Positions 1 through 8,412 of a stretch of DNA of 32,705 nt are shown here, piece by piece. The stretch spans positions 1 to 32,705 of the forward strand of contig NZ_PVXQ01000038.1 of the NCBI RefSeq assembly GCF_002995745.1, given 5' to 3'. Numbering within the stretch: the first letter of the stretch is position 1; every line of letters starts with the position of its first letter. The notes under the pieces are model-generated. The model saw only the letters and a program-made list of their open reading frames with translations. It did not search any database and was not told where the DNA came from. A program made the translations under genes and the position numbers. This DNA comes from Clostridium vincentii (GTDB taxonomy: Bacteria > Bacillota > Clostridia > Clostridiales > Clostridiaceae).

Positions 1-30
1 TCCTGAGCCAGGATCAAACTCTCAATAAAA
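1..30 (-). rRNA. 16S rRNA gene, 5' end only
   Basis: Read on the minus strand, the first bases contain the universal 16S start motif AGAGTTTGATCCTGGCTCAG. The gene runs leftwards out of the window, so only about 30 bases of the mature 5' end are present. The exact mature end is inferred from the family and could be off by a few bases. Confidence 0.95.
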
Positions 31-95
31 AGTTTAATCTACTCAAAAACTTACTCATAAAAAAGAATTGCTGGTTTTTAACTTAATTAATATCT

Positions 96-113
96 GTTCA
101 ATTTTCAAAGACC
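96..113 (-). promoter_or_regulatory. boxA-like antitermination site in the rRNA leader
   Basis: The minus strand reads GGTCTTTGAAAATTGAAC here, between the rRNA promoter and the 16S start. It resembles the boxA element of Firmicutes rRNA leaders that loads the Nus antitermination complex. The call rests on the core TCTTTGAAAA and on position; no boxB or boxC was assigned. Confidence 0.5.
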
Positions 114-144
114 AATTTGTTTGCCACTCTTAAGCGACTTCACT

Positions 145-173
145 ATCTTACCACTCTGTTTTCGACCTGTCAA
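145..173 (-). promoter_or_regulatory. rRNA operon promoter
   Basis: On the minus strand a perfect -35 TTGACA (168-173) is followed after exactly 17 bp by TAAGAT (145-150). Transcription would start near 138 and give a leader of roughly 110 nt before 16S. A second copy of the -10 context, GTGGTAAGATAG, lies upstream at 229-240 without a good -35, perhaps a weak second promoter. Confidence 0.85.
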
Positions 174-429
174 CAACTTTTTCGACATTCGTTTTTTGTT
201 GTTTTCTAGGTTGTCTTAGCGACAAGACCTATCTTACCACATGCACTTTCTATAGCTTGTACCAAATTTCTATTTAAACCGACTCATGTTTATAAAACGC
301 CCAAATTCAATCTTATTCCACATATTTCTTATATTGATACACTAGGTGTAGTTTTAATGAAATATTCACTATTATACTCAATAACTAGGTTAAAAGTACT
401 AGAAGCATAAAAAATAATAATTTCCTATA

Positions 430-438
430 TGTTATAAT
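430..438 (+). promoter_or_regulatory. Extended -10 promoter of the DUF1002 gene
   Basis: TGTTATAAT fits an extended -10 (TGnTATAAT). It lies 36 bp before the ATG and has no convincing -35. The ribosome binding site AAGGAG follows at 462-467. This promoter is divergent from the rRNA promoter; I see nothing else in the roughly 300 bp between the two. Confidence 0.6.
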
Positions 439-473
439 GTACATTAAATAAAAAAATAATAAGGAGATTTCTT

Positions 474-1358
474 ATGAAGAAGATATCATTTATAACTAAA
501 GTTCTAGTATCCCTATTATCGTTAACTATCATTACTACTGTATTTCTCGGAATACCAGTGTATGCAGACTCCTTTAAGGTAGTAACCTTAGGAGCAAACT
601 TATCTGAAAGTGAAAAAAATGAAATGTTATTGTATTTTCAGGTTACTAAAAACGATGCTAATGTTTTAGAAATTACATCTAAAGAAGAATACGAAGCCCT
701 TGGTAATGTAGCAACAGCTTCTCAACTAGGAAACAAAGCAATATCTTGTTCTTATATTGAACCTACATCTAATGGTGGATTAAATATAACTACCAATAAC
801 CTTACCTGGGTTACTGAAGGTATGATTAAAAATGCTCTTATAACAGCTGGAGTTGAAAATGCTACTGTTGTTGCATCTGCACCTTTTAAAGTATCTGGGA
901 CCGCTGCTCTAACTGGAATATTAAAAGGCTTTGAGAATAGTAGTGGAGGTGAAAAGATAGATGAGAATAAAAAAACAGCTGCGAATGAAGAGATAGTTGT
1001 AACTGGTGATCTTGGTGATGAAATAGGTCAAGCTGATGCAACTAACTTAATTAATGAAATAAAGAAAAATATAATTAAGGATAGTCCAAGTAGTGATAAG
1101 GAATTAACTACTATAGTAAATGAATCTATAGATAAATATGATTATGATCTAAGTACTGAGGATATAGCCAATATTAAATCTGTAATGAGTAAAATTAATG
1201 ACTTGGACTTAGATTATAGCTCCTTAAAAGATGACTTAAATAATGTATCCAATGAATTAAAGGATAAGATAAGCAGTGAGGACGTATCCGGCTTTTTTTC
1301 AAAGCTTGGACGATTCTTCTCAGGTATATTTGATTCTCTTTCAAGTTTTTTCTCTTAA
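474..1358 (+). CDS. Secreted DUF1002 family protein (YpuA-like)
   Basis: A 294-residue protein. Residues 1-31 form a signal peptide (MKK start, hydrophobic core, VYA then DS at the likely cleavage point), so it is probably exported. The mature N-terminal half resembles DUF1002, the family of B. subtilis YpuA: an early VVTLGANLSESEK motif, then a central GNKAISCSYI motif. After about residue 155 comes an acidic, lysine-rich helical tail ending in a hydrophobic, phenylalanine-rich stretch (last 20 residues) that could touch the membrane. No enzymatic motif is visible and the family has no firm biochemical role that I know. It is transcribed alone and shares a terminator with thiC. Family assignment is fairly sure; function is unknown. 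Confidence 0.85.
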   Translation: MKKISFITKVLVSLLSLTIITTVFLGIPVYADSFKVVTLGANLSESEKNEMLLYFQVTKNDANVLEITSKEEYEALGNVATASQLGNKAISCSYIEPTSNGGLNITTNNLTWVTEGMIKNALITAGVENATVVASAPFKVSGTAALTGILKGFENSSGGEKIDENKKTAANEEIVVTGDLGDEIGQADATNLINEIKKNIIKDSPSSDKELTTIVNESIDKYDYDLSTEDIANIKSVMSKINDLDLDYSSLKDDLNNVSNELKDKISSEDVSGFFSKLGRFFSGIFDSLSSFFS

Positions 1359-1441
1359 TATAAAGAATAGCTATTTTAAATTTAGGCTAATTAGCAATCT
1401 ATAATATAATTACTAATTATCCTTTGTATATATTGAATCAA

Positions 1442-1488
1442 AAAAATCTCTAAGATAATTGATTGACTCAATTATCTTAGAGATTTTT
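1442..1488. terminator. Bidirectional terminator between the DUF1002 gene and thiC
   Basis: Perfect 21-bp inverted repeat (1442-1462 and 1468-1488) with a 5-base loop. The arms begin with A and end with T runs, so both transcripts have a U-tract. It serves the two convergent genes. Confidence 0.9.
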
Positions 1489-1504
1489 AACTAACCTATT
1501 TTAT

Positions 1505-2812
1505 TTAATCTCTTAACATATTTAGATCTTCTCCATTTAAAATTTTCTTCATAGTTCTCATAGAACACATCTTTCCACACATTGTACAGCTTTCATCATC
1601 ATGTGGTTTTGATTCTGCTCTATATCTGATTGCTTTTTCTGGATCTATAGATAAATCAAACATTGCTTTCCAATCTAAATCTGCTCTAGCTTGACTCATT
1701 TTATTATCCCAATCTCGTGCTCCTTTTATGCCCTTAGCAATATCTGCTGCATGGGCTGCAATTTTAGTTGCAATTATTCCTTCTTTCATATCATCTAGAG
1801 TAGGTAATCTTAAATGTTCTGCTGGAGTTACATAACATAAAAAGTCAGCTCCATAGGTTGCAGCAATAGCTCCACCAATAGCAGCAGTTATATGGTCATA
1901 TCCTGGTGCAATATCTGTAACTAAAGGTCCAAGCACATAGAAAGGTGCTCCATAACATAATTTCTTTTGTAATATCATGTTAGCTTTTATTTCATCTAAA
2001 GACATATGACCTGGCCCCTCTATTATAATTTGTACATTCTTTTCCCAGGCTCTTTTAGTAAGTTCACCTAAAGTAATAAGTTCTCTTATTTGATTAGCAT
2101 CAGTTGAATCATTTATTGAACCTGGTCTTAGCGCATCTCCTAGAGAAATTGTCATATCATATTTTGCACATATATCTAAAAGCTCATCATAATGTTCAAA
2201 AAACGGATTTTCCTTATGATTTAATTCCATCCATGCAAATAATAAAGATCCACCTCTTGAAACTATATGAGTCAATCTTCTATTTCTCTTTACAGATTCA
2301 ACAGCTTCTCTATTTAGACCTGCATGTATTGTTATGAAATCAACACCATCTTGTCCATGTTTTTCAACTACAGCTAAAAATTCTTCTGCAGTTATATCCT
2401 TTAATTCCTTATCATAAAATCCTACAGCATCATAGATTGGAACTGTTCCAAGCATAGCTGTAGACATTTCAACTATTCTTCTTCTCATTCCTTCTGTCTT
2501 TCCATAGTTTGATAAATCCATTATTGCTTCGGCTTTCATTTCTAATGCCACTCTTACTTTATCAAGTTCTTTATCACATTCTGGACAATCCTTTGAAATT
2601 CCAAGATTAACGTTGATCTTAGTCTTTAAGCCTTGTCCAACTCCCTCTGGGCTTAAGCTTTTATGATTTATATTTGCAGGTATCGCCACTTTCCCGTCAG
2701 CAACTAGTGCTCTTATTTCTTCAGGTAACTTGTCCTCTTTTTTAGCTACTATTTCCATTTCCTTTGTTATGATGCCTTGTTTAGCTGCATCCATTTGAGT
2801 TGTATAATTCAT
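1505..2812 (-). CDS. thiC: Phosphomethylpyrimidine synthase ThiC
   Basis: ThiC is a radical SAM enzyme that rearranges aminoimidazole ribotide into HMP phosphate, the pyrimidine half of thiamine. The 435-residue product matches the short bacterial/archaeal form: [19 protein letters not shown] at the start, [34 protein letters not shown], and a C-terminal cysteine cluster C409, C412, C416 for the 4Fe-4S centre. The spacing here is CxxCxxxC. The start is set by AGGAGG five bases before the ATG and by the family N-terminus. It stands alone, with no other thi genes in the window, and is controlled by the TPP riboswitch upstream. Confidence 0.97.
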   Translation of the reverse strand: MNYTTQMDAAKQGIITKEMEIVAKKEDKLPEEIRALVADGKVAIPANINHKSLSPEGVGQGLKTKINVNLGISKDCPECDKELDKVRVALEMKAEAIMDLSNYGKTEGMRRRIVEMSTAMLGTVPIYDAVGFYDKELKDITAEEFLAVVEKHGQDGVDFITIHAGLNREAVESVKRNRRLTHIVSRGGSLLFAWMELNHKENPFFEHYDELLDICAKYDMTISLGDALRPGSINDSTDANQIRELITLGELTKRAWEKNVQIIIEGPGHMSLDEIKANMILQKKLCYGAPFYVLGPLVTDIAPGYDHITAAIGGAIAATYGADFLCYVTPAEHLRLPTLDDMKEGIIATKIAAHAADIAKGIKGARDWDNKMSQARADLDWKAMFDLSIDPEKAIRYRAESKPHDDESCTMCGKMCSMRTMKKILNGEDLNMLRD

Positions 2813-2833
2813 ATTTACCTCCTAAAAAATTAA

Positions 2834-2862
2834 GAAGCTTAACAAAAATATTGTTAAGCTTC
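2834..2862 (-). terminator. Second hairpin between the riboswitch terminator and the thiC RBS
   Basis: A perfect 12-bp inverted repeat (2834-2845 and 2851-2862) with a 5-base loop. On the minus strand it is followed by TTAATTTTTT and then directly by the thiC Shine-Dalgarno. It looks like a second terminator in tandem with the one at 2874-2902. It could alternatively be an expression-platform hairpin that influences RBS access. Confidence 0.6.
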
Positions 2863-2873
2863 CCATTGCATTA

Positions 2874-2902
2874 ATAAAAAAAAAGCTTGCAAAAGCAAGC
2901 TT
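2874..2902 (-). terminator. TPP riboswitch terminator
   Basis: Minus-strand stem AAGCTTGC / GCAAGCTT with a TTTT loop (2883-2902), followed by a run of T. It lies just downstream of the aptamer, as expected of a transcription-terminating expression platform. Confidence 0.8.
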
Positions 2903-2911
2903 AATCATCAT

Positions 2912-2999
2912 AAACTCAGTGCTTCCCTACAACAGTATTAACCGACAGGTTCAAAGGGTCAGATTTTAATCTTCTCAACCAAAGTGGTTCCCCCGCAAA
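2912..2999 (-). promoter_or_regulatory. TPP riboswitch (THI element)
   Basis: On the minus strand the conserved parts of the thiamine pyrophosphate aptamer occur in order: GGGG, a short P3 stem ending in TTGAGA, then CTGACCCTTTGAACCTG, and finally GTAGGGAAGCA. Binding of TPP should favour the downstream terminator and shut off thiC. It sits between a strong promoter and thiC, which is the classical arrangement. The aptamer boundaries are approximate. Confidence 0.93.
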
Positions 3000-3018
3000 A
3001 TATTATTAATTTAACTTA

Positions 3019-3047
3019 ATTATACTACTTTCCTTTATTTCTTACAA
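3019..3047 (-). promoter_or_regulatory. thiC promoter
   Basis: Minus strand: -35 TTGTAA (3042-3047), a 17-bp spacer, and a perfect -10 TATAAT (3019-3024). Transcription would begin about 12 bases before the TPP aptamer. Confidence 0.8.
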
Positions 3048-3100
3048 GTTTTTATGATATTCTTAATCTGTACCCAAACAGTTTTTAAGGATGTGATTTT

Positions 3101-4459
3101 ATTAAAAATTTATATATTAGAATTGCTGAGGATATACAAGATGAAATAAAAGCAGGTTCCTATGCTACAGGAAAAAGGATTCCTTCTGTACGTGAGCTTA
3201 GCAACAAATATAATTGTTCAAAAAATACTGTAATTAAAGCCTATGACACCTTGAAAAATAAACATATTATATACTCCACACCTAAAAGTGGATATTTTAT
3301 AGTAGAAAATACGATTAAAATGTCAGATAAAAAATCAGATACTATTAATTTTTATAGTGGCAATACTGTTATTGGTGATATGAATACTCCTGATTTAAAG
3401 CATTGCTTAAATTGGGCTGGAGATTTATATACAAATAATTCTATAGAAAGTGGAGTAAATGGGGTAGCTTCCTTAAAGGAAGCCTTAATTCACTATCTTA
3501 CGGGGTTTCAAATCTTTGCTAAAACTGAAAATATATTAGTTAATATGGGTATTATGCAAGCTTTAGCTCTTTTAATCGAGGCACCTTTTCCTAATAATAA
3601 GAAAACAATTTTAATTGAGCAGCCTTCCTATGGCTATTTCCTAGAGAATTTAAGTACTCAAGGCTATAATATTCTAGGAATAGAAAGAAATGAAGCGGGT
3701 ATAGATCTCAAATCTTTAGAAAAACTTTTTAAAGAAGAGGATATTAAATTTTTTTATATTATTCCTCGACATCATAATCCACTAGGAACAACCCTTAAAA
3801 AGTCTCAGAGAAAAGCTATTGCTAAACTTGCCACTAAATACGATGTTTATATAGTGGAGGATGATTATTTTTCCGATATAGATCTTGATGAAAGCTATGA
3901 CCCTATATTCTCCTACTCAGATTATGAACATATCATTTATTTAAAAAGTTATTCAAAAATAATGCCTTGGATGAGAATAGGTTTTATAATTCTTCCTAAC
4001 AATCTAATAGCTTTATTTAATAAAACTATTATATCAACTAGCTATAAATCATATTTCGCAGCTTCATTACTATCTCAAGCAACATTAGAGATATATTTAA
4101 GAAGTAAAATATTAAAAAAGCATAGTGATATAATTACAACTGACCTTAGAAAAAAATATCTAGTTCTAAATAAAGGCCTTAAGTCTTTAGAAAAATTTGG
4201 AGCTGAGGTAATTTGTAATCATTCAGGCTTCTATAGTTATATTAGACTTCCTGAAAATATAAATGAAGATATCTTAGTTAAAGAACTTTCTAATAAAAAT
4301 GTGATCGTCGGAAGTGGCCGGAGATTTTTCTTGAGTAACTCTTTTTATAAAAAAGGAATAAGATTAAGTATAGCCAGCGTGAGTACAGATGAAATTCAAA
4401 AAGGTTTATCTATTATTGAAAATACTATTTCTAATTTAATAAAAGAACCCACAGTGTAA
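3101..4459 (+). CDS. MocR/PdxR-type regulator: GntR winged helix plus aminotransferase-like domain
   Basis: The frame encodes an N-terminal GntR winged helix (about residues 3-70; RIPSVRELSNKYNCSKNTV is the recognition helix region). A fold-type I PLP domain follows, with HNPLG, EDDYFSD and the PLP-lysine motif SYSK (about residue 286). MocR proteins bind PLP and usually control B6 or amino-acid genes. The first ATG/GTG/TTG in frame is TTG 3251, which would delete the whole DNA-binding domain. Upstream, the frame stays open back to a TAA at 3086 without a standard start. ATT 3101, nine bases after AAGGA (3087-3091), is the best start and gives 452 residues. An indel or point mutation in this strain is the alternative. 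The patatin gene follows 42 bp later, probably in the same transcript. Confidence 0.8.
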   Translation: MKNLYIRIAEDIQDEIKAGSYATGKRIPSVRELSNKYNCSKNTVIKAYDTLKNKHIIYSTPKSGYFIVENTIKMSDKKSDTINFYSGNTVIGDMNTPDLKHCLNWAGDLYTNNSIESGVNGVASLKEALIHYLTGFQIFAKTENILVNMGIMQALALLIEAPFPNNKKTILIEQPSYGYFLENLSTQGYNILGIERNEAGIDLKSLEKLFKEEDIKFFYIIPRHHNPLGTTLKKSQRKAIAKLATKYDVYIVEDDYFSDIDLDESYDPIFSYSDYEHIIYLKSYSKIMPWMRIGFIILPNNLIALFNKTIISTSYKSYFAASLLSQATLEIYLRSKILKKHSDIITTDLRKKYLVLNKGLKSLEKFGAEVICNHSGFYSYIRLPENINEDILVKELSNKNVIVGSGRRFFLSNSFYKKGIRLSIASVSTDEIQKGLSIIENTISNLIKEPTV

Positions 4460-4501
4460 TACTTAACCTAGGTTCTTAATGACAGATATAAAGGAGGATT
4501 T

Positions 4502-5341
4502 ATGCCAAGTTTAATTTTAGAAGGGGGCACTTTTAGGCCTATTTTCAGTGCAGGTGTAATGGATGCCCTATTAGATAACAATATAACGTTTCCTTACTGC
4601 ATAGGAGTTTCAGCTGGAATTACAAACGGAGTCTCCTATTTATCAAAACAATATAAACGAAACTTAGACATTTTAGAAAATTATAGATTAGATAAACGAT
4701 ATATAGGCTTTAGAAACTTTTTTAAATGTAAAAGTTTATTTGGACTAGATTTTGTTTTTGATGAAATCCCAAATAAATTAAACCCCTTTGATATGGAGAC
4801 CTTCCAAAAATACGAGGGTACAGTTCTAGCCGGAGTTACTAACGCCACAACAGGTAAAATAGAATACTTTAATGCAAAGGATGTAGATGAGAAATCGCTT
4901 ATGCTAAGGGCAACCTGTGCAATCCCAATATTTTTCCCTGCAATAGAGATTAATAATGACTTTTACTATGATGGAGGATTATGTGATCCAATTCCTGTAA
5001 AAAAGGCAATGGAAGATGGTAATAAAAAGCATCTTATTATACTAACAAGGCCTAAGGAATATAGAAAAAAACTGGAAAAGGGTAATAAAATTACTGCAAA
5101 GTTGATAAAAAAAAGATTTCCAAACCTTGTAGAGCCACTTTTAACTAGACATATACATTACAATGAAACTGTACGATTTTGCGAAGACCTTGAAAAACAA
5201 GGTAAGGCTATAATCATAAGACCAACTGCAGTTCAATCAATTAATAGCTTTGAAAAGGGCATTATTCACTTAAGACAAGGATGGCAGGATGGATATGACG
5301 CTGCAACTTTGAAAATTAATGAAATAAAAAAGTTATTCTAA
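4502..5341 (+). CDS. Patatin-like phospholipase family protein
   Basis: A 279-residue serine acyl hydrolase with the whole catalytic outline. It has a glycine-rich oxyanion segment (LEGGTFRPIFSAGVMDALL), the nucleophile elbow GVSAG with Ser37, and DGG with the partner Asp157. These are the marks of cytoplasmic bacterial patatins, which cleave lipid acyl esters. There is no signal peptide. The length fits the small RssA/YjjU-like group. The start is set by AAAGGAGG seven bases before the ATG. It sits downstream of the MocR regulator and ends at a strong terminator. The natural substrate cannot be read from the sequence. Confidence 0.9.
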   Translation: MPSLILEGGTFRPIFSAGVMDALLDNNITFPYCIGVSAGITNGVSYLSKQYKRNLDILENYRLDKRYIGFRNFFKCKSLFGLDFVFDEIPNKLNPFDMETFQKYEGTVLAGVTNATTGKIEYFNAKDVDEKSLMLRATCAIPIFFPAIEINNDFYYDGGLCDPIPVKKAMEDGNKKHLIILTRPKEYRKKLEKGNKITAKLIKKRFPNLVEPLLTRHIHYNETVRFCEDLEKQGKAIIIRPTAVQSINSFEKGIIHLRQGWQDGYDAATLKINEIKKLF

Positions 5342-5347
5342 TAAAAC

Positions 5348-5397
5348 AACTCCCCTTACTTAGGAATTATTATCATCCTAAATTAAGAGGAGTTTTT
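5348..5397. terminator. Bidirectional terminator between patatin and ABC permease genes
   Basis: Imperfect inverted repeat: AACTCC at 5348-5353 with TTAGGA, pairing with TCCTAA and GGAGTTTTT ending near 5397. It follows the patatin stop and immediately follows the stop of the convergent permease gene. Confidence 0.8.
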
Positions 5398-5398
5398 A

Positions 5399-6502
5399 CT
5401 ATTTATTGATTTTATTTATTACCCTAATAGATGATAGGGTAGATAAAATACAAATTAATATAGGTGCAATTATCGATGCAATTATTGGTTTTGCTAAAAA
5501 TAACAATGCTTCTTTCCCTTGTGGCATCCAAACTACGGTATTAGTAATTGCCACTATACACATAGATATAATGATTCCCGCTCCCGTTCCAAATAAAATT
5601 GTTAATCCATTTTCCTTAAATACCTTTATAATCAAGAAGAATTTGCTATATCCGATAGAATTTAATATCTTTAACTCATCCATTCTATTTATTAGATTTA
5701 TTTTATTAAGGTTTTTTAGGGACATAGAAATTATGAATATCATTAAACTGACAATTCCAATATATAAAAACTCTACAGATGATTTTACTGTAGCATTAAG
5801 TTCATCTAATACCTTATTATAATCAACTATGGATGTTCCCGTTGGTAACATCTCTTTAATCTTATCATTAAGGCTTGTATCATTACTATCTTTCAAATGA
5901 TACATTAAAGAAACTTTTTTTGCATCTTCTCTAGATATATCTCCTATATTGCACGTTATATATATTTTTTCATTTCCCTTTATTAATCCAACAACTTTAT
6001 AATCTTTATCTAAACTTACACTTTCCTCTTCTCCCTTAACTAGGGTGTCCCCTATTTCTACTCCTATTTGTCTTGCTATAGATTCCTGTATTATAATTTC
6101 ATCTTTATTATTTTCAGGTAATCTTCCTACTAATTCTAAATTATCATTCTCTAATACTTTATTAACATCCTCATTAAAGAGCACCAGTTCATTGCTACTC
6201 ATCATTCCAAAAAGAGCCTTTAACCTTATATTTATTTTACCATCTGCAACTGGTATTATCTCCTTAACATTTTCATCATTTTCTATTTTGTCCAAAATAT
6301 CATTACTAATCAGATTATCTATTGAATATACAAATGCACTATTATAACTAATTCCCATGGAATTTTTAAAACTCTCAGTACTACTAAATAGCATTATTCC
6401 AAAGAAATATACTAAAAATACGCCAAGTATTGTGCTGATAAATATTGGTAAGCACTTTTTTTTATTTGATCTAATATATGAAAGACTACTTAATGGTTTC
6501 AT
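5399..6502 (-). CDS. ABC transporter permease, FtsX/MacB type (second subunit)
   Basis: A 367-residue protein. It has one N-terminal membrane helix (about 16-38), a large extracytoplasmic MacB-like core domain (about 40-235), and three C-terminal helices of the FtsX fold. That is the layout of type VII ABC permeases, which act on substrates outside the membrane or drive export and lipoprotein handling. It is a paralogue of the permease at 7184-8296; both start with MKPLSS. Its start codon overlaps the end of the ATPase gene by 4 bases, so translation is coupled. The context of kinase and regulator suggests defence against a membrane-active compound, but the substrate is unknown. Confidence 0.88.
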   Translation of the reverse strand: MKPLSSLSYIRSNKKKCLPIFISTILGVFLVYFFGIMLFSSTESFKNSMGISYNSAFVYSIDNLISNDILDKIENDENVKEIIPVADGKINIRLKALFGMMSSNELVLFNEDVNKVLENDNLELVGRLPENNKDEIIIQESIARQIGVEIGDTLVKGEEESVSLDKDYKVVGLIKGNEKIYITCNIGDISREDAKKVSLMYHLKDSNDTSLNDKIKEMLPTGTSIVDYNKVLDELNATVKSSVEFLYIGIVSLMIFIISMSLKNLNKINLINRMDELKILNSIGYSKFFLIIKVFKENGLTILFGTGAGIIISMCIVAITNTVVWMPQGKEALLFLAKPIIASIIAPILICILSTLSSIRVINKINK

Positions 6503-7179
6503 ATAACTTCACCTCTAACCTCTTCAACTCCAGTAATTTCTCCATCTAAAATGTTAATTATTTCATCTGCATCTTCCAAAATTGATGGATCATGAGTTAC
6601 TACTATTATTAAAGACTTATTTTTATATTTACTTAATACTTTCATTACTTCCTTTGCGCTCTTATGGTCTAGTGAAGCCGTTAATTCATCTGCAAATATA
6701 ACCTTAGGATCATTAATTAAAGCTCTAGCAATTGCAACTCTTTGCCTTTGACCTCCTGATAACTGACTAGGCTTCTTCTTTGCTAAATGTTCTATATTTA
6801 ATTCTTCTAAAAGCCCTAACGCTTTATTTATATCCTCTTTACTATAACTATTTATAGGAGTTAAGACATTTTGTAGTACAGTCATATATTCAATTAAGAA
6901 ATGTCTTTGAAATATAAAGCCAAATTCCTTAAGTCTTAATTCTCCACCATTAGCTCTTTTAGAAACAATAATTTCAGTGTTGTTATAAACAATCTTTCCT
7001 GAAGTCGCTTTCTTGAGTCCTGCCATTAAATATAGCAAAGAACTTTTGCCACTTCCTGATGGTCCCATTATTCCAACCAGCCTATTATCTCCAATTGTTA
7101 AATTAATGTTCTTTAGGGCGTAGGTCTGAACTTCCTTATCTATGTCATATACTAAATTTACATTATCTAATTTAATCAT
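6499..7179 (-). CDS. ABC transporter ATP-binding protein, LolD/MacB type
   Basis: A 226-residue ATPase with Walker A GPSGSGKSS (near residue 39), signature LSGGQRQRVAIARAL, a Walker B segment ending in FADE, and switch histidine VTHDP. The order and length match the LolD/MacB/FtsE class that partners FtsX-type permeases. After Walker B it reads LTASLD where most relatives have PTGNLD. The nucleotide-binding residues look intact. It is flanked by the two permeases, 4 bp after the first and overlapping the second by 4 bp, so one ATPase serves a heterodimeric permease pair. Confidence 0.95.
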   Translation of the reverse strand: MIKLDNVNLVYDIDKEVQTYALKNINLTIGDNRLVGIMGPSGSGKSSLLYLMAGLKKATSGKIVYNNTEIIVSKRANGGELRLKEFGFIFQRHFLIEYMTVLQNVLTPINSYSKEDINKALGLLEELNIEHLAKKKPSQLSGGQRQRVAIARALINDPKVIFADELTASLDHKSAKEVMKVLSKYKNKSLIIVVTHDPSILEDADEIINILDGEITGVEEVRGEVI

Positions 7180-7183
7180 ATCT

Positions 7184-8296
7184 TTAATCTCCCTCTACTG
7201 TTTTTATTGGATCTATCTTATTAATTAAATTATTAATAGGAATTAAAGTGAATAGTGTTGTAAACATTGCTAATAACAGACTCATAAACATTGATTTCCA
7301 AGTAAATAAAAGTGCTAAGTCAACTCCCAGCTTACTCCATAAGCCTTGTTTTATCAGAGCATTTACTCCTACACTAATTAATATTCCAATTAGCAGGCCT
7401 AAAATATTTATAACTAAAACTTCTAAAAAGGCTCTTTTTAATAAATGCCCTTTACTATAGCCTAAAGCATTTAATAACCCGATTTCTTCTTTTCTATTTA
7501 AGAACTCTGCATATTTTGAAATTCCAACAATTATAACAATTACAACTAGAGATATTATAGTTATAAGGTCTAAAGTTTTTATAATATCCATACTACTATC
7601 AAAATCAACCTTAGTTTTTTCTAATGTAGCTATATCAAATTTTCCCTTATCAAAGCTTTCTAGATAAGTTCCTAATTTATCAATTTGTCCTTCCTTAGGA
7701 AATATAAAATATTTCCCTGAAAACTCATCTTCCTTCCATGGACAGATGGAATAGAATCCGTCCCCCTTAAGGATACCAACGATTTCAAAACTTCCTGGCA
7801 ATGTATCAAATTCATTAATATCAGTACCTACCATATCTCCTATATTAGAATTTCTATTTTTTGAACTAAATTCACTTATAGCAATTTCTTTCTCACCTTC
7901 TTTAGGCAACCTTCCTGATATTAATTCCATATTTTGCTTTTCTAAAAAAGTACTCATATCCTTTTCCTTAAGCCCAAGTACCTTTGTCCTATCTGAAATA
8001 CCTGGCATCATATATCTTAAAGTATAAATATTGCTAGTAGGAACAATGTAATCGACCATATCCTTTTCCTTTATTTCATCTAATGTTTCTTTATTAATAT
8101 CCTTCTCATCTAATGAGGCAATTGTGTTAGAATACTCCATTGGTTTTATAGTTTTATTAGTTTGTAAGACTTCAATAGTTTGAAAAAATGTATATAAAAT
8201 CATTATGAAAAAAACTGCTATAACTATTGCTTGCATGGAAGAAAAAGTTTTTCCTTTATTATTTTTTGCATATATTATTGACGATAGTGGTTTCAT
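7184..8296 (-). CDS. ABC transporter permease, FtsX/MacB type (first subunit)
   Basis: A 370-residue protein with an N-terminal helix (about 20-42), an extracytoplasmic core domain (about 45-235) and three C-terminal transmembrane helices. It is the first gene of the permease-ATPase-permease unit. The RBS AAAGGAGG precedes the ATG. Despite the same fold it is clearly diverged from the second permease, which points to a heterodimer. Expression probably depends on the response regulator: a terminator separates the two units, and a promoter with paired direct repeats lies just upstream. Confidence 0.88.
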   Translation of the reverse strand: MKPLSSIIYAKNNKGKTFSSMQAIVIAVFFIMILYTFFQTIEVLQTNKTIKPMEYSNTIASLDEKDINKETLDEIKEKDMVDYIVPTSNIYTLRYMMPGISDRTKVLGLKEKDMSTFLEKQNMELISGRLPKEGEKEIAISEFSSKNRNSNIGDMVGTDINEFDTLPGSFEIVGILKGDGFYSICPWKEDEFSGKYFIFPKEGQIDKLGTYLESFDKGKFDIATLEKTKVDFDSSMDIIKTLDLITIISLVVIVIIVGISKYAEFLNRKEEIGLLNALGYSKGHLLKRAFLEVLVINILGLLIGILISVGVNALIKQGLWSKLGVDLALLFTWKSMFMSLLLAMFTTLFTLIPINNLINKIDPIKTVEGD

Positions 8297-8315
8297 TTGC
8301 TACCTCCTTTAAAAA

Positions 8316-8369
8316 TCTATACTTTTATTTTATTAATAAACCTAGTCATATGATAGTTACCCCAGTCAT
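8316..8369 (-). promoter_or_regulatory. ABC exporter promoter with paired response-regulator sites
   Basis: Two direct repeats on the minus strand, ATGACTGGG (8361-8369) and ATGACTAGG (8341-8349), are offset by 20 bp, about two helical turns. Downstream lies -10 TATAGA (8317-8322) with no good -35. The proximal repeat falls about where the -35 should be. A weak core promoter plus spaced repeats is what a LuxR-type activator site looks like; binding by the neighbouring regulator is inferred. Confidence 0.5.
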
Positions 8370-8370
8370 A

Positions 8371-8412
8371 ATAAAAACCCTAAGGCTTTTATATAAACCT
8401 TAGAGTTTTTAT
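8371..8412 (-). terminator. Terminator after the response regulator gene
   Basis: A 13-bp stem (8373-8385 with 8398-8410) followed by a T-run on the minus strand. The single mismatch is a G-U pair only in the minus-strand transcript. It overlaps the stop codon of the regulator and separates the two-component genes from the transporter genes. Confidence 0.8.

Noticed and set aside
2921..2965. Reading the conserved ACCCTTTGAACCTG element as a T-box or other leader
   Set aside because: The order of conserved boxes and the thiC gene downstream identify it as the TPP aptamer; no tRNA-binding T-box sequence is present.
4444..4476. AAGAACC/GGTTCTT inverted repeat between the MocR and patatin genes as a terminator
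   Set aside because: The stem is only about 7 bp with a 20-base loop and no T-run, so it is too weak to call.
5406..6347. Plus-strand frames of 138 and 100 codons opposite the second permease gene
   Set aside because: They are antisense shadows of a well-supported permease gene, with no domain signal and no ribosome binding site.
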